Below are positions 19,027 through 29,294 of a stretch of DNA of 64,000 nucleotides, in pieces. The notes beneath the pieces were generated by a model, which searched no databases, was not told the origin of the DNA, and was given only the letters and a program-made list of their open reading frames with translations. A program made the position numbers and the translations under genes. Every line of letters starts with the position of its first letter. Position 1 is the first letter of the stretch. Origin of the DNA: Pseudomonadota bacterium (lineage in GTDB: Bacteria > Pseudomonadota > Gammaproteobacteria > Steroidobacterales > Woeseiaceae); assembly GCA_022560695.1 (NCBI GenBank), contig JADFSP010000003.1:1-64000 (forward strand), read 5' to 3'.

Positions 19027-20658
19027 TCAGCCGGGAAATCGATATCCTGAGGTGATGGGATAACGCCAGTCGCGGCCAAAAGCGCGGCCACTGATCCGAA
19101 TGCCCGGTGGCGCCTGGCGGCGTTTGTATTCGTTCCGTTTGACCAGCTCCAGCACACGAATGACCGTATCTCGCTCAAATCCCCGAGCGGAGATTTCCTC
19201 CACTGACAGGTCTTCTTCAATAAAGGCCGCGAGAATGGGATCAAGCACTGCATAATCAGGCAGAGAGTCACTGTCCTTTTGTCCGGCTCGCAGCTCCGCC
19301 GACGGCTCGCGCATAATGACACGCTCGGGTATCAGGTCTGAGATCGTATTGCGATAGCGGGCAAGCTGATATACAAGCGACTTGCTGCAATCCTTGATCG
19401 GTGCGAAGCCACCGGCCATATCACCATAAAGCGTCGCGTAGCCGACGGCCATTTCGCTCTTGTTACCGGTCGTCAGCAGCATGTATCCGGTCTTGTTCGA
19501 GATAGCCATCAACAGCAGTCCCCGGCAACGTGCCTGAATGTTTTCTTCGGTCACGCCTTCCTGCTGATCAGCAAAAATCGGGGTAAGCTGCGCAAGCGCT
19601 GCGTCGAAAAGTTTTGCTATCGGAATGACGTCGTATTGTATGCCGAGCGTCTTTGCTTGCTTTGCCGCGTCTTCCTGACTCATCGTCGACGTATATCGAA
19701 ACGGCATCATGACCGCGCGCACGCGTTCGGTTCCGATCGCATCGCAAGCGATAGCCAATACCAACGCTGAATCGATGCCGCCGGACAGTCCAATCACGAC
19801 ACCCGGAAATTGATGCTTGCCGACGTAGTCCCTGGTGCCGGTCACGAGCGCCCGGTAGACGCTGGATTCGCGCGGCAGCAATTCGACGACTTCGGCCGCT
19901 TCCGGCTCCACACCGCCAGCTGCACCATGTAACACAATGCGATGCAAACCCTCGTCGAAGGGCGGCGCGCGAAACCGGGTATTGCCACCAGCATCAACCA
20001 CGAAAGAACCGCCGTCGAAAACGAGTTCGTCCTGACCGCCAACCATATTGACATAGACCAGGGGCATTCTCGTTTCAGCCACCCGGGATCTTACGACCTC
20101 TTCACGCTTCGCCTGGGCGTCGGTTTCATACGGCGATCCATTGATCGCGATGATGCACTCAGCACCCGCCGCGCGGCTGGCGGCGATCGGCTGCGGATCC
20201 CAGACGTCTTCGCAGATTTGAAGTCCAATGCGAATGCCATTGATGCTGAACACGGCGGCATCCTTACCCGGCCTGAAGTAACGTTTCTCGTCAAATACAC
20301 TGTAATTAGGCAATTTCTGCTTGCGGTAATGACAAAGTAGTTTGCCATCCGAGAACACGGCGCAACTGTTATGGATATCGTCGTCAACGTACTCGGGAAA
20401 TCCTATGAGTACCGCGATGCCCTTTGTCGAATCCCGGATTTCAAGCAGCGCTTTTTCGACACGCCTGCGCAGCCCCGAGTGAAACAGCAAGTCCTCGGGC
20501 GGATAACCGCAGATGCTGAGTTCCGGAAAAATAACCAGGTCAGCCTGCATCTCATCACGCGCACGATTCGAGTATTCCAGGATTTTCGCCGTATTCCCGG
20601 CGACGTCGCCGACCGTCAGGTCGAGCTGGGCGATTGCCAGGGTAACGCTGCTTTTCAT
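19027..20658 (-). CDS. nadE: Glutamine-dependent NAD+ synthase
   Basis: A 543-residue two-domain enzyme. The N-terminal nitrilase-like glutaminase has the triad Glu46 (FPELSICGYPPEDL), Lys113 (YRKQKLPNY) and Cys149 (LQICEDVWDP). The C-terminal synthetase has the PP-loop SGGIDSALVLA and the later TTGNKSEMAVGYATLYGD. It amidates nicotinate adenine dinucleotide to NAD+, using glutamine as ammonia source. It lies 30 bp after sucD and is probably the last gene of a sucC-sucD-nadE transcript. Confidence 0.97.
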   Translation of the reverse strand: MKSSVTLAIAQLDLTVGDVAGNTAKILEYSNRARDEMQADLVIFPELSICGYPPEDLLFHSGLRRRVEKALLEIRDSTKGIAVLIGFPEYVDDDIHNSCAVFSDGKLLCHYRKQKLPNYSVFDEKRYFRPGKDAAVFSINGIRIGLQICEDVWDPQPIAASRAAGAECIIAINGSPYETDAQAKREEVVRSRVAETRMPLVYVNMVGGQDELVFDGGSFVVDAGGNTRFRAPPFDEGLHRIVLHGAAGGVEPEAAEVVELLPRESSVYRALVTGTRDYVGKHQFPGVVIGLSGGIDSALVLAIACDAIGTERVRAVMMPFRYTSTMSQEDAAKQAKTLGIQYDVIPIAKLFDAALAQLTPIFADQQEGVTEENIQARCRGLLLMAISNKTGYMLLTTGNKSEMAVGYATLYGDMAGGFAPIKDCSKSLVYQLARYRNTISDLIPERVIMREPSAELRAGQKDSDSLPDYAVLDPILAAFIEEDLSVEEISARGFERDTVIRVLELVKRNEYKRRQAPPGIRISGRAFGRDWRYPITSGYRFPG

Positions 20659-20688
20659 TACTTCACCGCCCTCGACCCGACCATTGCA

Positions 20689-21561
20689 TCAATCGGTGAG
20701 AATCTCCCGCATCCTGCTACCGAGTTCGGCCGGCGACCGAACAGTTGCTACGCCAGCGGCATCGAGCGCCTCGAATTTGGCCGTTGCCGTGCCCTTGCCA
20801 CCCGCAACAATCGCACCAGCATGACCCATGCGTTTGCCAGGGGGCGCCGTCACGCCGGCGATATAGGCAACCACGGGTTTCGATACATGCGATTGTATGT
20901 ACTCAGCCGCGGCTTCTTCGTCCGTGCCGCCGATTTCTCCGACCATGATGATTCCGTCGGTGTCCGGGTCGGCCTCGAATAATTCGAGACACTCGATAAA
21001 GTTCATGCCGCGCACGGGATCTCCGCCGATACCGATGCAGGTGCTCTGCCCGAGTTCATTTTGCGTCGTCTGATAGACAGCCTCGTAGGTCAACGTACCC
21101 GATCGCGACACGACCCCGATGCGGCCTCTCATGTGAATAAACCCCGGCATTATGCCGATTTTGCACTCGCCCGGCGTGATGATACCGGGACAGTTCGGCC
21201 CGATCAGGCGGCACTCATGGTCACGCAGGGCCGACTTCACCCGCACCATGTCCAGAACCGGAATTCCCTCGGTGATGCAAACGACGAGTCTGACACCTGA
21301 ATCGGCTGCCTCGAGAATCGCGTCGGCGGCAAATGGCGCCGGCACGTAAATCATGCTGACGTCAGCGCCCGTCTCGGCTACCGCGTCACGCATCGTGTCA
21401 AAGACCGGCACGCCGAGGTGCTCGTCGCCACCGCGGCCCGGCGTGACGCCTGCCACCACTCGGCTACCGTACTCGATGCACTGCTTGGTATGAAACGAGC
21501 CCTGATTGCCGGTAATCCCCTGACAAACGATCTTGCTGTTCTTGTCGACCAGAATGCTCAT
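20689..21561 (-). CDS. sucD: Succinyl-CoA synthetase, alpha subunit
   Basis: A 290-residue subunit. I start at [20 protein letters not shown] (21561), 7 bases after the sucC stop. The CoA-binding Rossmann domain is N-terminal; [20 protein letters not shown] and the phospho-histidine segment [13 protein letters not shown] are both present. With SucC it interconverts succinyl-CoA and succinate in the TCA cycle, with substrate-level phosphorylation. Length and motifs are ordinary. Confidence 0.98.
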   Translation of the reverse strand: MSILVDKNSKIVCQGITGNQGSFHTKQCIEYGSRVVAGVTPGRGGDEHLGVPVFDTMRDAVAETGADVSMIYVPAPFAADAILEAADSGVRLVVCITEGIPVLDMVRVKSALRDHECRLIGPNCPGIITPGECKIGIMPGFIHMRGRIGVVSRSGTLTYEAVYQTTQNELGQSTCIGIGGDPVRGMNFIECLELFEADPDTDGIIMVGEIGGTDEEAAAEYIQSHVSKPVVAYIAGVTAPPGKRMGHAGAIVAGGKGTATAKFEALDAAGVATVRSPAELGSRMREILTD

Positions 21562-21568
21562 AAATTTC

Positions 21569-22732
21569 TCAGCGGGCCACCGCGGCGACGACCTTTTGCG
21601 CGGCATCCGTAAGATCGCTTGCTGCGATAATATCCAGCCCGCTCTCGGCCAGGATCTCACGTCCCTTACTTACGTTTGTGCCTTCGAGGCGAGCGACGAC
21701 AGGAATCATCACGCCAACCTCCTTGACCGCACTGATAATTCCCTGTGCGATCAGATCGCATCGAACGATGCCTCCGAATATGTTCACAAGAATGGCTGAC
21801 ACATTTTCATTCGACAGAATCAACTTGAATGCGGCCGCGACCCGTTCGCTCGTCGCACCGCCACCAACGTCGAGAAAATTGGCCGGCTCCCCGCCGTGTA
21901 ATTTGATCAGGTCCATTGTCGCCATCGCGAGGCCCGCACCATTGACCATGCAAGCGATATCACCGTCGAGTGACACGTAATTCAGATCATGTTCAGCAGC
22001 GTCGCGTTCCCTGTCATCTTCCTGCGTCGGGTCGCGCAACTCCAAAAGTTTGGGCTGGCGAAACAGTGCGTTGTCTTCAATATTGATCTTCGCGTCGAGC
22101 GCAACAATACTTCCATCCGGGGTAATGATCAGCGGATTAATCTCGACAAGACTCGCGTCGCATTCCCGGTACAACCGATAGAGGTTGCGAATCAGGCCGG
22201 CGAACTGCCGCATCTGTTTCTTGTCGAGCCCGAGACCGAAGGCGAGTCGTCTGGCCTGGTAGTCCTGCACTCCGGCGTCCGGGGCAATTGCCACCGTAAA
22301 AATTTGCTCCGGAGTATCGGCCGCCACCTGCTCGATATCCATACCGCCGGCCGCCGATGCAATGAACGCCACGCGACTCACGTCGCGATCGACCAGCATC
22401 GACAGATATAGCTCGCGATCGATCTCGGATCCTTCTTCGACATAGACGATGTTGACTGGCAGCCCTTCCGGGCCGGACTGGTGTGTCACCAGCCGGATGC
22501 CAAGCATGCCGTCAGCATGTTGCCCGACTTCCTCAGGACTTCGCGCCAGTTTGACACCGCCCGCCTTGCCACGGCCGCCGGCATGCACCTGCGCCTTGAC
22601 CACCCATAACTTGCCGCCGAGATCTTCTGCAGCCCTGATCGCAGCATCCGGTGAGTCCGCCGGAATCCCGCGCGGTACCGGAATGCCGTAGTCGGCGAAC
22701 AATCGCTTCGATTGGTATTCGTGCAGATTCAT
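21569..22732 (-). CDS. sucC: Succinyl-CoA synthetase, beta subunit
   Basis: A 387-residue ATP-grasp subunit opening [20 protein letters not shown], with nucleotide-binding [19 protein letters not shown] and the C-terminal CoA-ligase part [13 protein letters not shown]. It carries the nucleotide site of the SucCD enzyme. It is first in the sucC-sucD-nadE group; no 2-oxoglutarate dehydrogenase genes are next to it, unlike the enteric sucABCD operon. Divergent from pilS over about 220 bp in which I see no other gene. Confidence 0.98.
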   Translation of the reverse strand: MNLHEYQSKRLFADYGIPVPRGIPADSPDAAIRAAEDLGGKLWVVKAQVHAGGRGKAGGVKLARSPEEVGQHADGMLGIRLVTHQSGPEGLPVNIVYVEEGSEIDRELYLSMLVDRDVSRVAFIASAAGGMDIEQVAADTPEQIFTVAIAPDAGVQDYQARRLAFGLGLDKKQMRQFAGLIRNLYRLYRECDASLVEINPLIITPDGSIVALDAKINIEDNALFRQPKLLELRDPTQEDDRERDAAEHDLNYVSLDGDIACMVNGAGLAMATMDLIKLHGGEPANFLDVGGGATSERVAAAFKLILSNENVSAILVNIFGGIVRCDLIAQGIISAVKEVGVMIPVVARLEGTNVSKGREILAESGLDIIAASDLTDAAQKVVAAVAR

Positions 22733-22952
22733 CGATTTGTCCAGCTGGTTTCAGGGGCACGGGCGGCTTCGCGAGGGCCGTCAAAAATCCGGCGTATTTT
22801 GGAGCAAAGCCGCTGTGGACGCAAAGCAGGACGCTTTTCGCCCGGGGTCGCCAGGGCGGGATGTCGCGCGTCGAAAAGGTGACACCGTCGCCACAATGAC
22901 GCTGGCCTTCCATTACAATTGGCGCAGACCGACAAAGCACAACGACAAATCC

Positions 22953-24635
22953 ATGAATCAGGCACTCACCGACATATCTTCGAGACAAACGTCGCGCCCC
23001 AGCGCCGACGCATTGTTGCAGAAAGCGATCGAGGAACCGGATCTGAGCTGGCGGATCCTGAACACACTGAACGCGTTCCGCCTGCTGATCGCCGCTGTAC
23101 TGCTCGTGCTGTTTTTTGCCAGCGGCGACCCGCGTATATTCGGTGACCGATTCCCCACTATTTTTTCCGCCACGGCATCGGGCTATCTTGTTTTCGCCAT
23201 CGTATCGAGCATATCGCTGCGTCAGCGCTGGGCCCCGGTCAACGTACAGGCCGTCACGCAGACCATTGTCGATATCACCGCGATCATCGTCCTGCTTCAT
23301 ACCAGCGGAGGTATCTCCAGCGGTCTCGGCGGCCTGCTCATCGTATTCGTGGGTGTCGGCAGTCTGGTGCTGCCGATGCGCTTTCCGGCGGTTCTCGGCG
23401 CGTTTGCGACATTTGCGATTCTTGGCGAGCAGGTCTTTACACAACTGAGTAGTGCCGCAGCACTCACGAATTATCCGGCCGCCGGTCTGCTAAGCGCCGT
23501 CATCTTTTCAATGTCCCTGGCCGTGCGCCCGCTGTCGCGGCGAATTCAGATGAGCGAGGCCCTGGCCCGGCAGCGCGGCGTCGATCTCAAGAACCTGTCG
23601 GAGCTCAACGAGTATATCGTGCAGCATCTTCGCGAGAGCATCGTCGTCGTTGATTCGCGTGACAATGTTCGCCTGAGCAATGCCTCGGCAATGCAATTGC
23701 TCGGCGCAAGCGGCTCGGCGCGCGGACGCCCGATCCGCAAGGTCTCCGGGCAATTGGCGGACTATATCAGTCTGTGGCGCCGGGACGGCAGCTTGTCGTC
23801 GCACCCTGAATTCACATTGATCACGGCCGGCAGCAATGCACGCATCACCGCGCACCTTGCGCCACTTGGAAGAGATGGAGAGCGTGACGCGCCGATCCTT
23901 ATTTTCCTTGAAGACGCCAGCCTCATGAACGCCCGTGTGCAACAGTCGAAGCTGGCTTCGCTGGGGCGCCTCAGTGCGAGCATCGCACATGAAATACGCA
24001 ATCCGGTTGGCGCCATGAGCCATGCGGCGCAGTTGCTTGCCGAGTCAGCCGGACTGACTGACGACGACAGACGGCTTACCGACATCATGCAGTCGCACTC
24101 GAACCGCGTCAGCCACATTATCGACAATGTACTGCAATTGTCGCGACGTGAAATAAGTCGGCCGGAGCGGCTCCGACTCAAGCCCTGGCTCGACGAATTT
24201 GCGAGCGAGTTCACGCGCACGCTCGAACTCCAGGAGGGCGAGCTCGCCGTTGCCAGCATTCCGGACGAACTCGAGGTTCGCATGGACCGCAGCCATCTGC
24301 GCCAGGTACTTTGGAACCTGTGTGACAACGCCGTCAAATATGCGAGCAAAACCGGTGGCATACTTGTCGAGCTGGAGGTCGGTAGCCTGAAGGGGCGTGG
24401 TCGCGACTATTTGCAGGTGCAGGATCACGGTCTGGGTGTCGACGCGGCCACCGCCGACAAGATATTCGAGCCGTTTTTCACCGAACATTCCGGCGGCACA
24501 GGGCTCGGTCTGTACATATCCCGGGAACTGTGCGAATTGAATCGCGCGACGCTACTGTATCTTGACAGGCCCGGTGGAGGCAGTATCTTTCGAATCGTTT
24601 TTTCCGATCCCGATCGATGGGACAGACTGGATTGA
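22953..24635 (+). CDS. pilS: Sensor histidine kinase PilS
   Basis: A 560-residue membrane kinase. I use the ATG at 22953 (MNQALTDISSRQ); the frame is open further upstream but without family similarity. About six hydrophobic helices span residues 40-195, then a PAS-like domain (IVVVDSRDNVRLSNASA), then a DHp domain with H-box SASIAHEIRNP (His346), then HATPase_c with N-box LWNLCDNAVKYA and GGTGLGLYISREL. In Pseudomonas PilS phosphorylates PilR and responds to inner-membrane pilin levels. The neighbours are pilR and, beyond it, the pilin genes. Confidence 0.93.
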   Translation: MNQALTDISSRQTSRPSADALLQKAIEEPDLSWRILNTLNAFRLLIAAVLLVLFFASGDPRIFGDRFPTIFSATASGYLVFAIVSSISLRQRWAPVNVQAVTQTIVDITAIIVLLHTSGGISSGLGGLLIVFVGVGSLVLPMRFPAVLGAFATFAILGEQVFTQLSSAAALTNYPAAGLLSAVIFSMSLAVRPLSRRIQMSEALARQRGVDLKNLSELNEYIVQHLRESIVVVDSRDNVRLSNASAMQLLGASGSARGRPIRKVSGQLADYISLWRRDGSLSSHPEFTLITAGSNARITAHLAPLGRDGERDAPILIFLEDASLMNARVQQSKLASLGRLSASIAHEIRNPVGAMSHAAQLLAESAGLTDDDRRLTDIMQSHSNRVSHIIDNVLQLSRREISRPERLRLKPWLDEFASEFTRTLELQEGELAVASIPDELEVRMDRSHLRQVLWNLCDNAVKYASKTGGILVELEVGSLKGRGRDYLQVQDHGLGVDAATADKIFEPFFTEHSGGTGLGLYISRELCELNRATLLYLDRPGGGSIFRIVFSDPDRWDRLD

Positions 24636-24637
24636 TA

Positions 24638-25945
24638 ATGCGCCAGCCGCTTGCCCTGGTCATTGATGACGAGCCCGATATCTGCGAATTGTTGTCGTTG
24701 ACGCTGGGACGCATGGATATCGAGACGGAGTCCGCCGCGGACGTCAGCGGCGCCAAGGCCCTGCTCGACAGCATGAAATTCGACCTGTGTCTGACCGACA
24801 TGCAATTGCCTGACGGCGATGGCCTCGAACTCGTCGCATGGATGCAGAAGCACGCGCCTGACGTTCCGGTTGCAGTAATCACCGCGCACGGCAACGTCGA
24901 AACGGCCGTACAGGCACTCAAGCTCGGCGCATTCGATTTCCTTTCCAAGCCGCTGGACCTTAACCATCTGCGAAACGTCGTTGAAAGCGCCCTGAAAATC
25001 GACCGCACCGCAGAAGAACACAAGTCGACGTTGCTCGGTGATTCACCGCCAATGCACGAACTTCGCGAGATGGTGGACCGCGTAGCACGATCTCAGGCAC
25101 CCATACACATTTCCGGCGAGTCCGGCACCGGCAAGGAACTCGTCGCGCGCCTGATTCACAGCAGCGGACCACGTTCGGACGGCGCTTTCGTCCCGGTCAA
25201 CTGCGGTGCAATTCCAGCCGAGCTCATGGAAAGCGAGTTCTTCGGCCACCGCAAGGGCAGCTTTACGGGTGCGATCAGCAACAAGATTGGCCTCATGCAG
25301 AGCGCCGACGGCGGCACTTTGTTTCTCGACGAGATCGCCGATTTGCCGTTCGCCATGCAGGTTAAATTGTTACGGGTAATCCAGGAAAAGACGGTTCGAC
25401 CGGTTGGATCCTCTACTGAAGAACTGATCAACGCCCGCATACTCTCAGCGACGCATAAGAACCTGGCACAAATGGTCGCCGCGGGCGAGTTTCGCGAGGA
25501 CCTTTACTACCGAATCAATGTCATTGAGCTGAGCGTGCCGGCCTTGCGTGACCGCGGCGACGACGTGACAATTTTGTCCGAGCATATATTGAAGAAGCTG
25601 CGCCCCGATGTTTCTCTCGATGACAGCGCCCGCAATGCCCTGCTAGGCTACTCGTTTCCCGGCAATGTGCGCGAGCTCGAAAACATGCTCGAGCGCGCGG
25701 TCACATTGTGCGGAAGCAATACGATCAGCGAGGCTGATTTGCGCCTGCGTCCAGCGGCTCCGCAAGCGGAAGCGGTCAGCTCTTCCACCACCGAAAATCT
25801 TGGCAGCCAGGTCGAAAACATACAGCGGCAGGCGATCATCGGCGCGCTGCAAAAAACCCGCTACAACAAGACGGCCGCGGCCAGGCTCCTGGGCCTGTCG
25901 TTTCGGCAGCTCCGCTATCGCATCAAAAAGCTCGGCATCGAGTAA
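24638..25945 (+). CDS. pilR: Sigma-54-dependent response regulator PilR
   Basis: A 435-residue NtrC-type activator. Receiver domain with acidic pocket DDEPD, phospho-acceptor Asp54 and Lys104; AAA+ domain with GESGTGKELVA (160-170) and the sigma-54 contact loop as GSFTGA (207-212); C-terminal Fis-type helix-turn-helix NKTAAARLLGLSFRQLRYRI. I use the ATG at 24638, 2 bases after the pilS stop; an in-frame ATG at 24617 would overlap pilS. It is expected to activate the sigma-54 promoter at 26101. Confidence 0.94.
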   Translation: MRQPLALVIDDEPDICELLSLTLGRMDIETESAADVSGAKALLDSMKFDLCLTDMQLPDGDGLELVAWMQKHAPDVPVAVITAHGNVETAVQALKLGAFDFLSKPLDLNHLRNVVESALKIDRTAEEHKSTLLGDSPPMHELREMVDRVARSQAPIHISGESGTGKELVARLIHSSGPRSDGAFVPVNCGAIPAELMESEFFGHRKGSFTGAISNKIGLMQSADGGTLFLDEIADLPFAMQVKLLRVIQEKTVRPVGSSTEELINARILSATHKNLAQMVAAGEFREDLYYRINVIELSVPALRDRGDDVTILSEHILKKLRPDVSLDDSARNALLGYSFPGNVRELENMLERAVTLCGSNTISEADLRLRPAAPQAEAVSSSTTENLGSQVENIQRQAIIGALQKTRYNKTAAARLLGLSFRQLRYRIKKLGIE

Positions 25946-26100
25946 CCCACAAACTGCCGGCAGCAGTGACGAAATTTGTCAGCATGTAACAATTTGGACA
26001 CATCTGGTCATCGAATTCGGCCTTGAAATCGTCAACATTTCGCCGCCAGAATTATGTACTTGGCATTAAAAACAATGGCTTACACGTTGATCAAGAAACT

Positions 26101-26116
26101 TGGCACGGGGATTGCT
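26101..26116 (+). promoter_or_regulatory. Sigma-54 (RpoN) promoter of the major pilin gene
   Basis: TGGCAC (26101-26106), 5 bases, TTGCT (26112-26116): the -24/-12 pattern with GG and GC at the invariant positions and correct spacing. It lies 65 bases before the pilin ATG and just downstream of pilSR. Several TGTC/GTGTC-like strings at 25975-26005 could be PilR sites, but they are too short for me to assign. Confidence 0.88.
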
Positions 26117-26180
26117 TTATTACCGGGTACAGGCGATTTCGCCGTTTTGAACTACCACTCTCAGTCATGGAGACAGACAG

Positions 26181-26618
26181 ATGAAGAAGCAACAAGGTTT
26201 TACACTGATCGAACTGATGATCGTTGTCGCGATTATCGGCATACTCGCGGCGATCGCCATCCCGGCATACCAGGATTACACGATCCGCGCGCAGGTCTCT
26301 GAAGGTCTGAACCTCGGCGGCGGCGGCAAGACGGCTGTCACCGAGTACTATCAGGACACGGGCGTTTTCCCGTTAGACAACGTAACGGCGGGTCTCGAGG
26401 CTCCCGGCAACATCATGGGTAAATATGTCACCTTGGTTACTGTTGCGACCGGTGTCATCACTGTTACCTATGGTAACTCTGCAAACGCCAACATCACTGG
26501 CGCCACCCTGATCCTGACGCCAACCGACAACCTGGGTAGCGTCAGCTGGGCTTGCACCGCCGGCAACATTCTGGTCAACAAGTGGCTTCCGGCTGCTTGC
26601 CGCACAGCCGCGCCGTAG
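26181..26618 (+). CDS. pilA: Type IV major pilin PilA
   Basis: A 145-residue type IVa prepilin. Leader MKKQQG is cleaved before Phe ([20 protein letters not shown]), with Glu at mature position 5; the hydrophobic helix anchors and then polymerises the pilin. A single cysteine pair near the C-terminus (SWACTAG...AACRT) forms the D-region disulfide. GGAG lies 8 bases before the ATG. The gene has its own sigma-54 promoter and a strong terminator directly after it, so it can be highly expressed as a single-gene transcript. Confidence 0.95.
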   Translation: MKKQQGFTLIELMIVVAIIGILAAIAIPAYQDYTIRAQVSEGLNLGGGGKTAVTEYYQDTGVFPLDNVTAGLEAPGNIMGKYVTLVTVATGVITVTYGNSANANITGATLILTPTDNLGSVSWACTAGNILVNKWLPAACRTAAP

Positions 26619-26650
26619 TAATGCACGGCTAGCAGGTTTTTTGCCCGATC

Positions 26651-26681
26651 AAAAAACCCCGGCGTGTCCGGGGTTTTTTTT
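26651..26681 (+). terminator. Rho-independent terminator after pilA
   Basis: AAAAAACCCCGG, loop CGTGT, CCGGGGTTTTTTTT: a G+C-rich stem flanked by A and T runs, 33 bases after the pilA stop. It would insulate the second pilin from the pilA promoter, apart from read-through. Confidence 0.93.
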
Positions 26682-26822
26682 GCCGGAGAAACGATAATGT
26701 GCGCTGCATCACACTCGACTTCGGGAATCACGACGGGCAGAGTTGGCCGCTCAGAGGTAAACTACGCTCAGCAATGCGAGCGCTACTACCGCGTATCGCA
26801 GAAGACCATCGGGCAACAGGGT

Positions 26823-27308
26823 ATGGGTCGACAGGTTCGTGGCTTCACATTGATCGAACTGATGATCGTGGTTGCGATCATCGGCATTTTGGCATCGATT
26901 GCGATTTCGGCCTACCAGACCTACACGGTCAGGGCACAGGTTACCGAAGGACTCAATTTCGCGGCGGGCGCCAAGGTCCCTGTCGTCGACGCCTACAACA
27001 ATAGCGGCCTCGCTCCGGCAGATCGCCCGTCTGCCGGCATGACTACGCCACCAACGGATACGCGCGGCACCTACACCAGCCAGGTCAACATCGTCGGTGG
27101 CCGGATCGATGTCACGTTCGGCGGAACGAGAGCACACGCCGCTATTTTTGGCGGGACGCTGTCGTTGACCCCATACATCACACCAGGCAACACGATAATC
27201 TGGCGTTGTGGCTACGACGCGGCACCAACCGGCGTCCTGCTGCAAGGCGGCGCCGCACACATGGATCCGACGATCGATGCGCGCTACTTGCCGACCACCT
27301 GCCGGTAG
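26823..27308 (+). CDS. Second type IV pilin (PilA-like)
   Basis: A pilin-like protein related to the preceding PilA, 161 residues from the ATG at 26823. From that start the leader is MGRQVRG, a normal type IVa length, cleaved before [20 protein letters not shown] (Glu at +5). However, the best Shine-Dalgarno (GGAG) precedes an in-frame ATG at 26697, which would add 42 residues before this leader. The C-terminus has a cysteine pair (WRCG...TTCR) for a D-region. Lengths and sequence outside the N-terminal helix differ clearly from PilA. It could be an alternative major pilin or a minor pilin. The TAG stop lies inside GTAGGAGG, the end of a REP-like element. Confidence 0.85.
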   Translation: MGRQVRGFTLIELMIVVAIIGILASIAISAYQTYTVRAQVTEGLNFAAGAKVPVVDAYNNSGLAPADRPSAGMTTPPTDTRGTYTSQVNIVGGRIDVTFGGTRAHAAIFGGTLSLTPYITPGNTIIWRCGYDAAPTGVLLQGGAAHMDPTIDARYLPTTCR

Positions 27309-27380
27309 GAGGAAGGCCTTAGTGGTCAGGACGACCTTATGTCGCGCAGCACATGGATGTGCGCGAGCGACCAGGCCCGA
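27305..27380. repeat. REP-like intergenic element, type A (copy 2)
   Basis: Starts GTAGGAGGAAGGCC at the stop of the second pilin, then GGTCAGGACGACC, TTATGTCGCGCAGCACATGG and ATGTGCGCGAGCGACCAGGC. Nearly identical to 10444-10500, with the same nested stems. The following 166 bases up to pilB hold no gene; a TATAAC hexamer at 27521-27526 may be a -10 for pilB, without a clear -35. Confidence 0.8.
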
Positions 27381-27546
27381 TCGCGGCTGACGCCGCGCAT
27401 GCGAATTTCGGCCAAATGCTGTTTATTTCATGTTTGACTTAATGAAATTCCACATTTGTGATAGGGCGCACAAAATCCAGTTGATACGGGAACTTAGATC
27501 AGTAAGACTGTATCGTTCGGTATAACACGACGGCGAAATTCGACTT

Positions 27547-29265
27547 ATGGCAGCAACCGCATCTCAGACCAATCTCGCAGGCTTGCCCAGGCGGCTGGTT
27601 CAGGATGGCATTATCTCCGAGGAACAGCTGCACAAAGCGAGCGCCGCGGCCCGCAAACAGAAGGTGCCACTCGTTGCCTACATCGTCAACGAGGACCTCG
27701 CCGATTCGCGTGCCATCGCCGTGGCCGCATCTCACGAATTCGGCGTACCGCTGTTGGACCTGGACGCCATCGACATCGATATCGACGTCATTCGCGCGGT
27801 CGATCAGAAGCTGATAAACAAACATCGTGTGCTGCCATTGGTCAAGCGCGGCCATCGGATATTTCTCGGCATCTCAGACCCGACGAATTTGCAGGCGATC
27901 GATGACATCAAGTTTCAGACCAGCTTGCGCATCGATCCTGTCGTCGTTGAACAGGACAAGCTCGAGGACCGCATCACGAAGGCAATCGAGGCCATCGACA
28001 CCAGTATGTCGAGCCTCGAAGACGACGACTTCGACCTCGAGAATCTCGATATCGCAGGGGACGACGACGATGCCGAAGAAGTCCAGCGCGACGAAATCGA
28101 AGATGCGCCGGTGGTTCGATTCGTCAACAAGATTCTTCTTGACGCAATCAAGCGCGGGGCGTCGGATGTCCACTTCGAACCTTACGAAAAATATTTCCGT
28201 GTCCGCACGCGACTCGATGGCGTTCTGTCCGAGGTCGCACAACCGCCTGTCATTTTGGCCCCGAAGGTTTGCGCTCGCCTCAAGGTCATGTCGCGCATGG
28301 ATATTGCTGAGCGGCGAGTTCCTCAGGACGGTCGCATCAAGATGCGCCTGTCGAAGAATCGGGCGATCGACTTTCGTGTGAATACCTGCCCGACCCTGTA
28401 TGGCGAGAAAGTCGTATTGCGTATCCTGGATCCGGCGACCGCAAAAATTGGTATCGAAGCGCTGGGTTACGAAGATGAACAGAAGAGTCTGTATCTTAAG
28501 CACCTCGCGAAACCATACGGCATGATTCTCGTCACCGGTCCGACAGGTTCCGGCAAGACGGTATCACTTTATACTGGACTGGGTATTCTCAACACTGAAT
28601 ACCGCAATATTTCAACGGCTGAGGATCCGGCGGAAATCAACCTGCCCGGCGTCAACCAGGTCAACGTCAATCCCAAAGTCGGCCTGACATTTGCGACGGC
28701 GCTCAAGGCATTCCTGCGCCAGGATCCGGACGTCATCATGGTTGGCGAGATACGTGATCTCGAGACCGCGGATATTGCGATCAAAGCGGCGCAAACGGGC
28801 CACCTCGTGTTGTCGACACTGCATACGAACGATGCGCCGCGCACGTTATCGCGCCTCGTTGACATGGGCGTCAAACCCTATGCAATTGCCACGTCGGTCA
28901 GCCTGATCATCGCGCAACGTCTTGCCCGGCGCCTTTGCGACAACTGTAAAGAAGTTACGGACGTTCCGCGCGAGGCGCTGGAAAAGGAAGGTTTCGAGCC
29001 GGCGGATCTCGAACGCGGACTGACGATCTTCAGGCCGAAGGGATGCAAGCAATGCAATGATGGATACAAGGGCCGCATCGGTATCTTCCAGGTCATGGAA
29101 GTATCCGAAACGATGGGGCGCATAATCATGGAAGGCGGCAACGCGATTCAACTTGCCGACCAGGCTGTAATCGAGGGTGTTATCGATTTGCGACGGGCCG
29201 GACTGAACAAAGTCAAGGAAGGGATTACCAGCCTCGAAGAGGTCAATCGGGTTACAATCGATTAG
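27547..29265 (+). CDS. pilB: Type IV pilus assembly ATPase PilB
   Basis: A 572-residue GspE/PulE-family motor. An MshEN-type N-terminal domain is followed by the ATPase: Walker A TGPTGSGKTVSLY, Asp box, Walker B QDPDVIMVGEIRD and His box GHLVLSTLHTND. A tetracysteine zinc site is present (CDNCKEV and CKQCND). PilB powers pilus extension from the cytoplasmic face of the inner membrane with PilC. The retraction ATPase PilT is not in this window. First of pilB-pilC. Confidence 0.97.
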   Translation: MAATASQTNLAGLPRRLVQDGIISEEQLHKASAAARKQKVPLVAYIVNEDLADSRAIAVAASHEFGVPLLDLDAIDIDIDVIRAVDQKLINKHRVLPLVKRGHRIFLGISDPTNLQAIDDIKFQTSLRIDPVVVEQDKLEDRITKAIEAIDTSMSSLEDDDFDLENLDIAGDDDDAEEVQRDEIEDAPVVRFVNKILLDAIKRGASDVHFEPYEKYFRVRTRLDGVLSEVAQPPVILAPKVCARLKVMSRMDIAERRVPQDGRIKMRLSKNRAIDFRVNTCPTLYGEKVVLRILDPATAKIGIEALGYEDEQKSLYLKHLAKPYGMILVTGPTGSGKTVSLYTGLGILNTEYRNISTAEDPAEINLPGVNQVNVNPKVGLTFATALKAFLRQDPDVIMVGEIRDLETADIAIKAAQTGHLVLSTLHTNDAPRTLSRLVDMGVKPYAIATSVSLIIAQRLARRLCDNCKEVTDVPREALEKEGFEPADLERGLTIFRPKGCKQCNDGYKGRIGIFQVMEVSETMGRIIMEGGNAIQLADQAVIEGVIDLRRAGLNKVKEGITSLEEVNRVTID

Positions 29266-29294
29266 GATTTTAGCTCCGCAAACGGACAGGAAAC

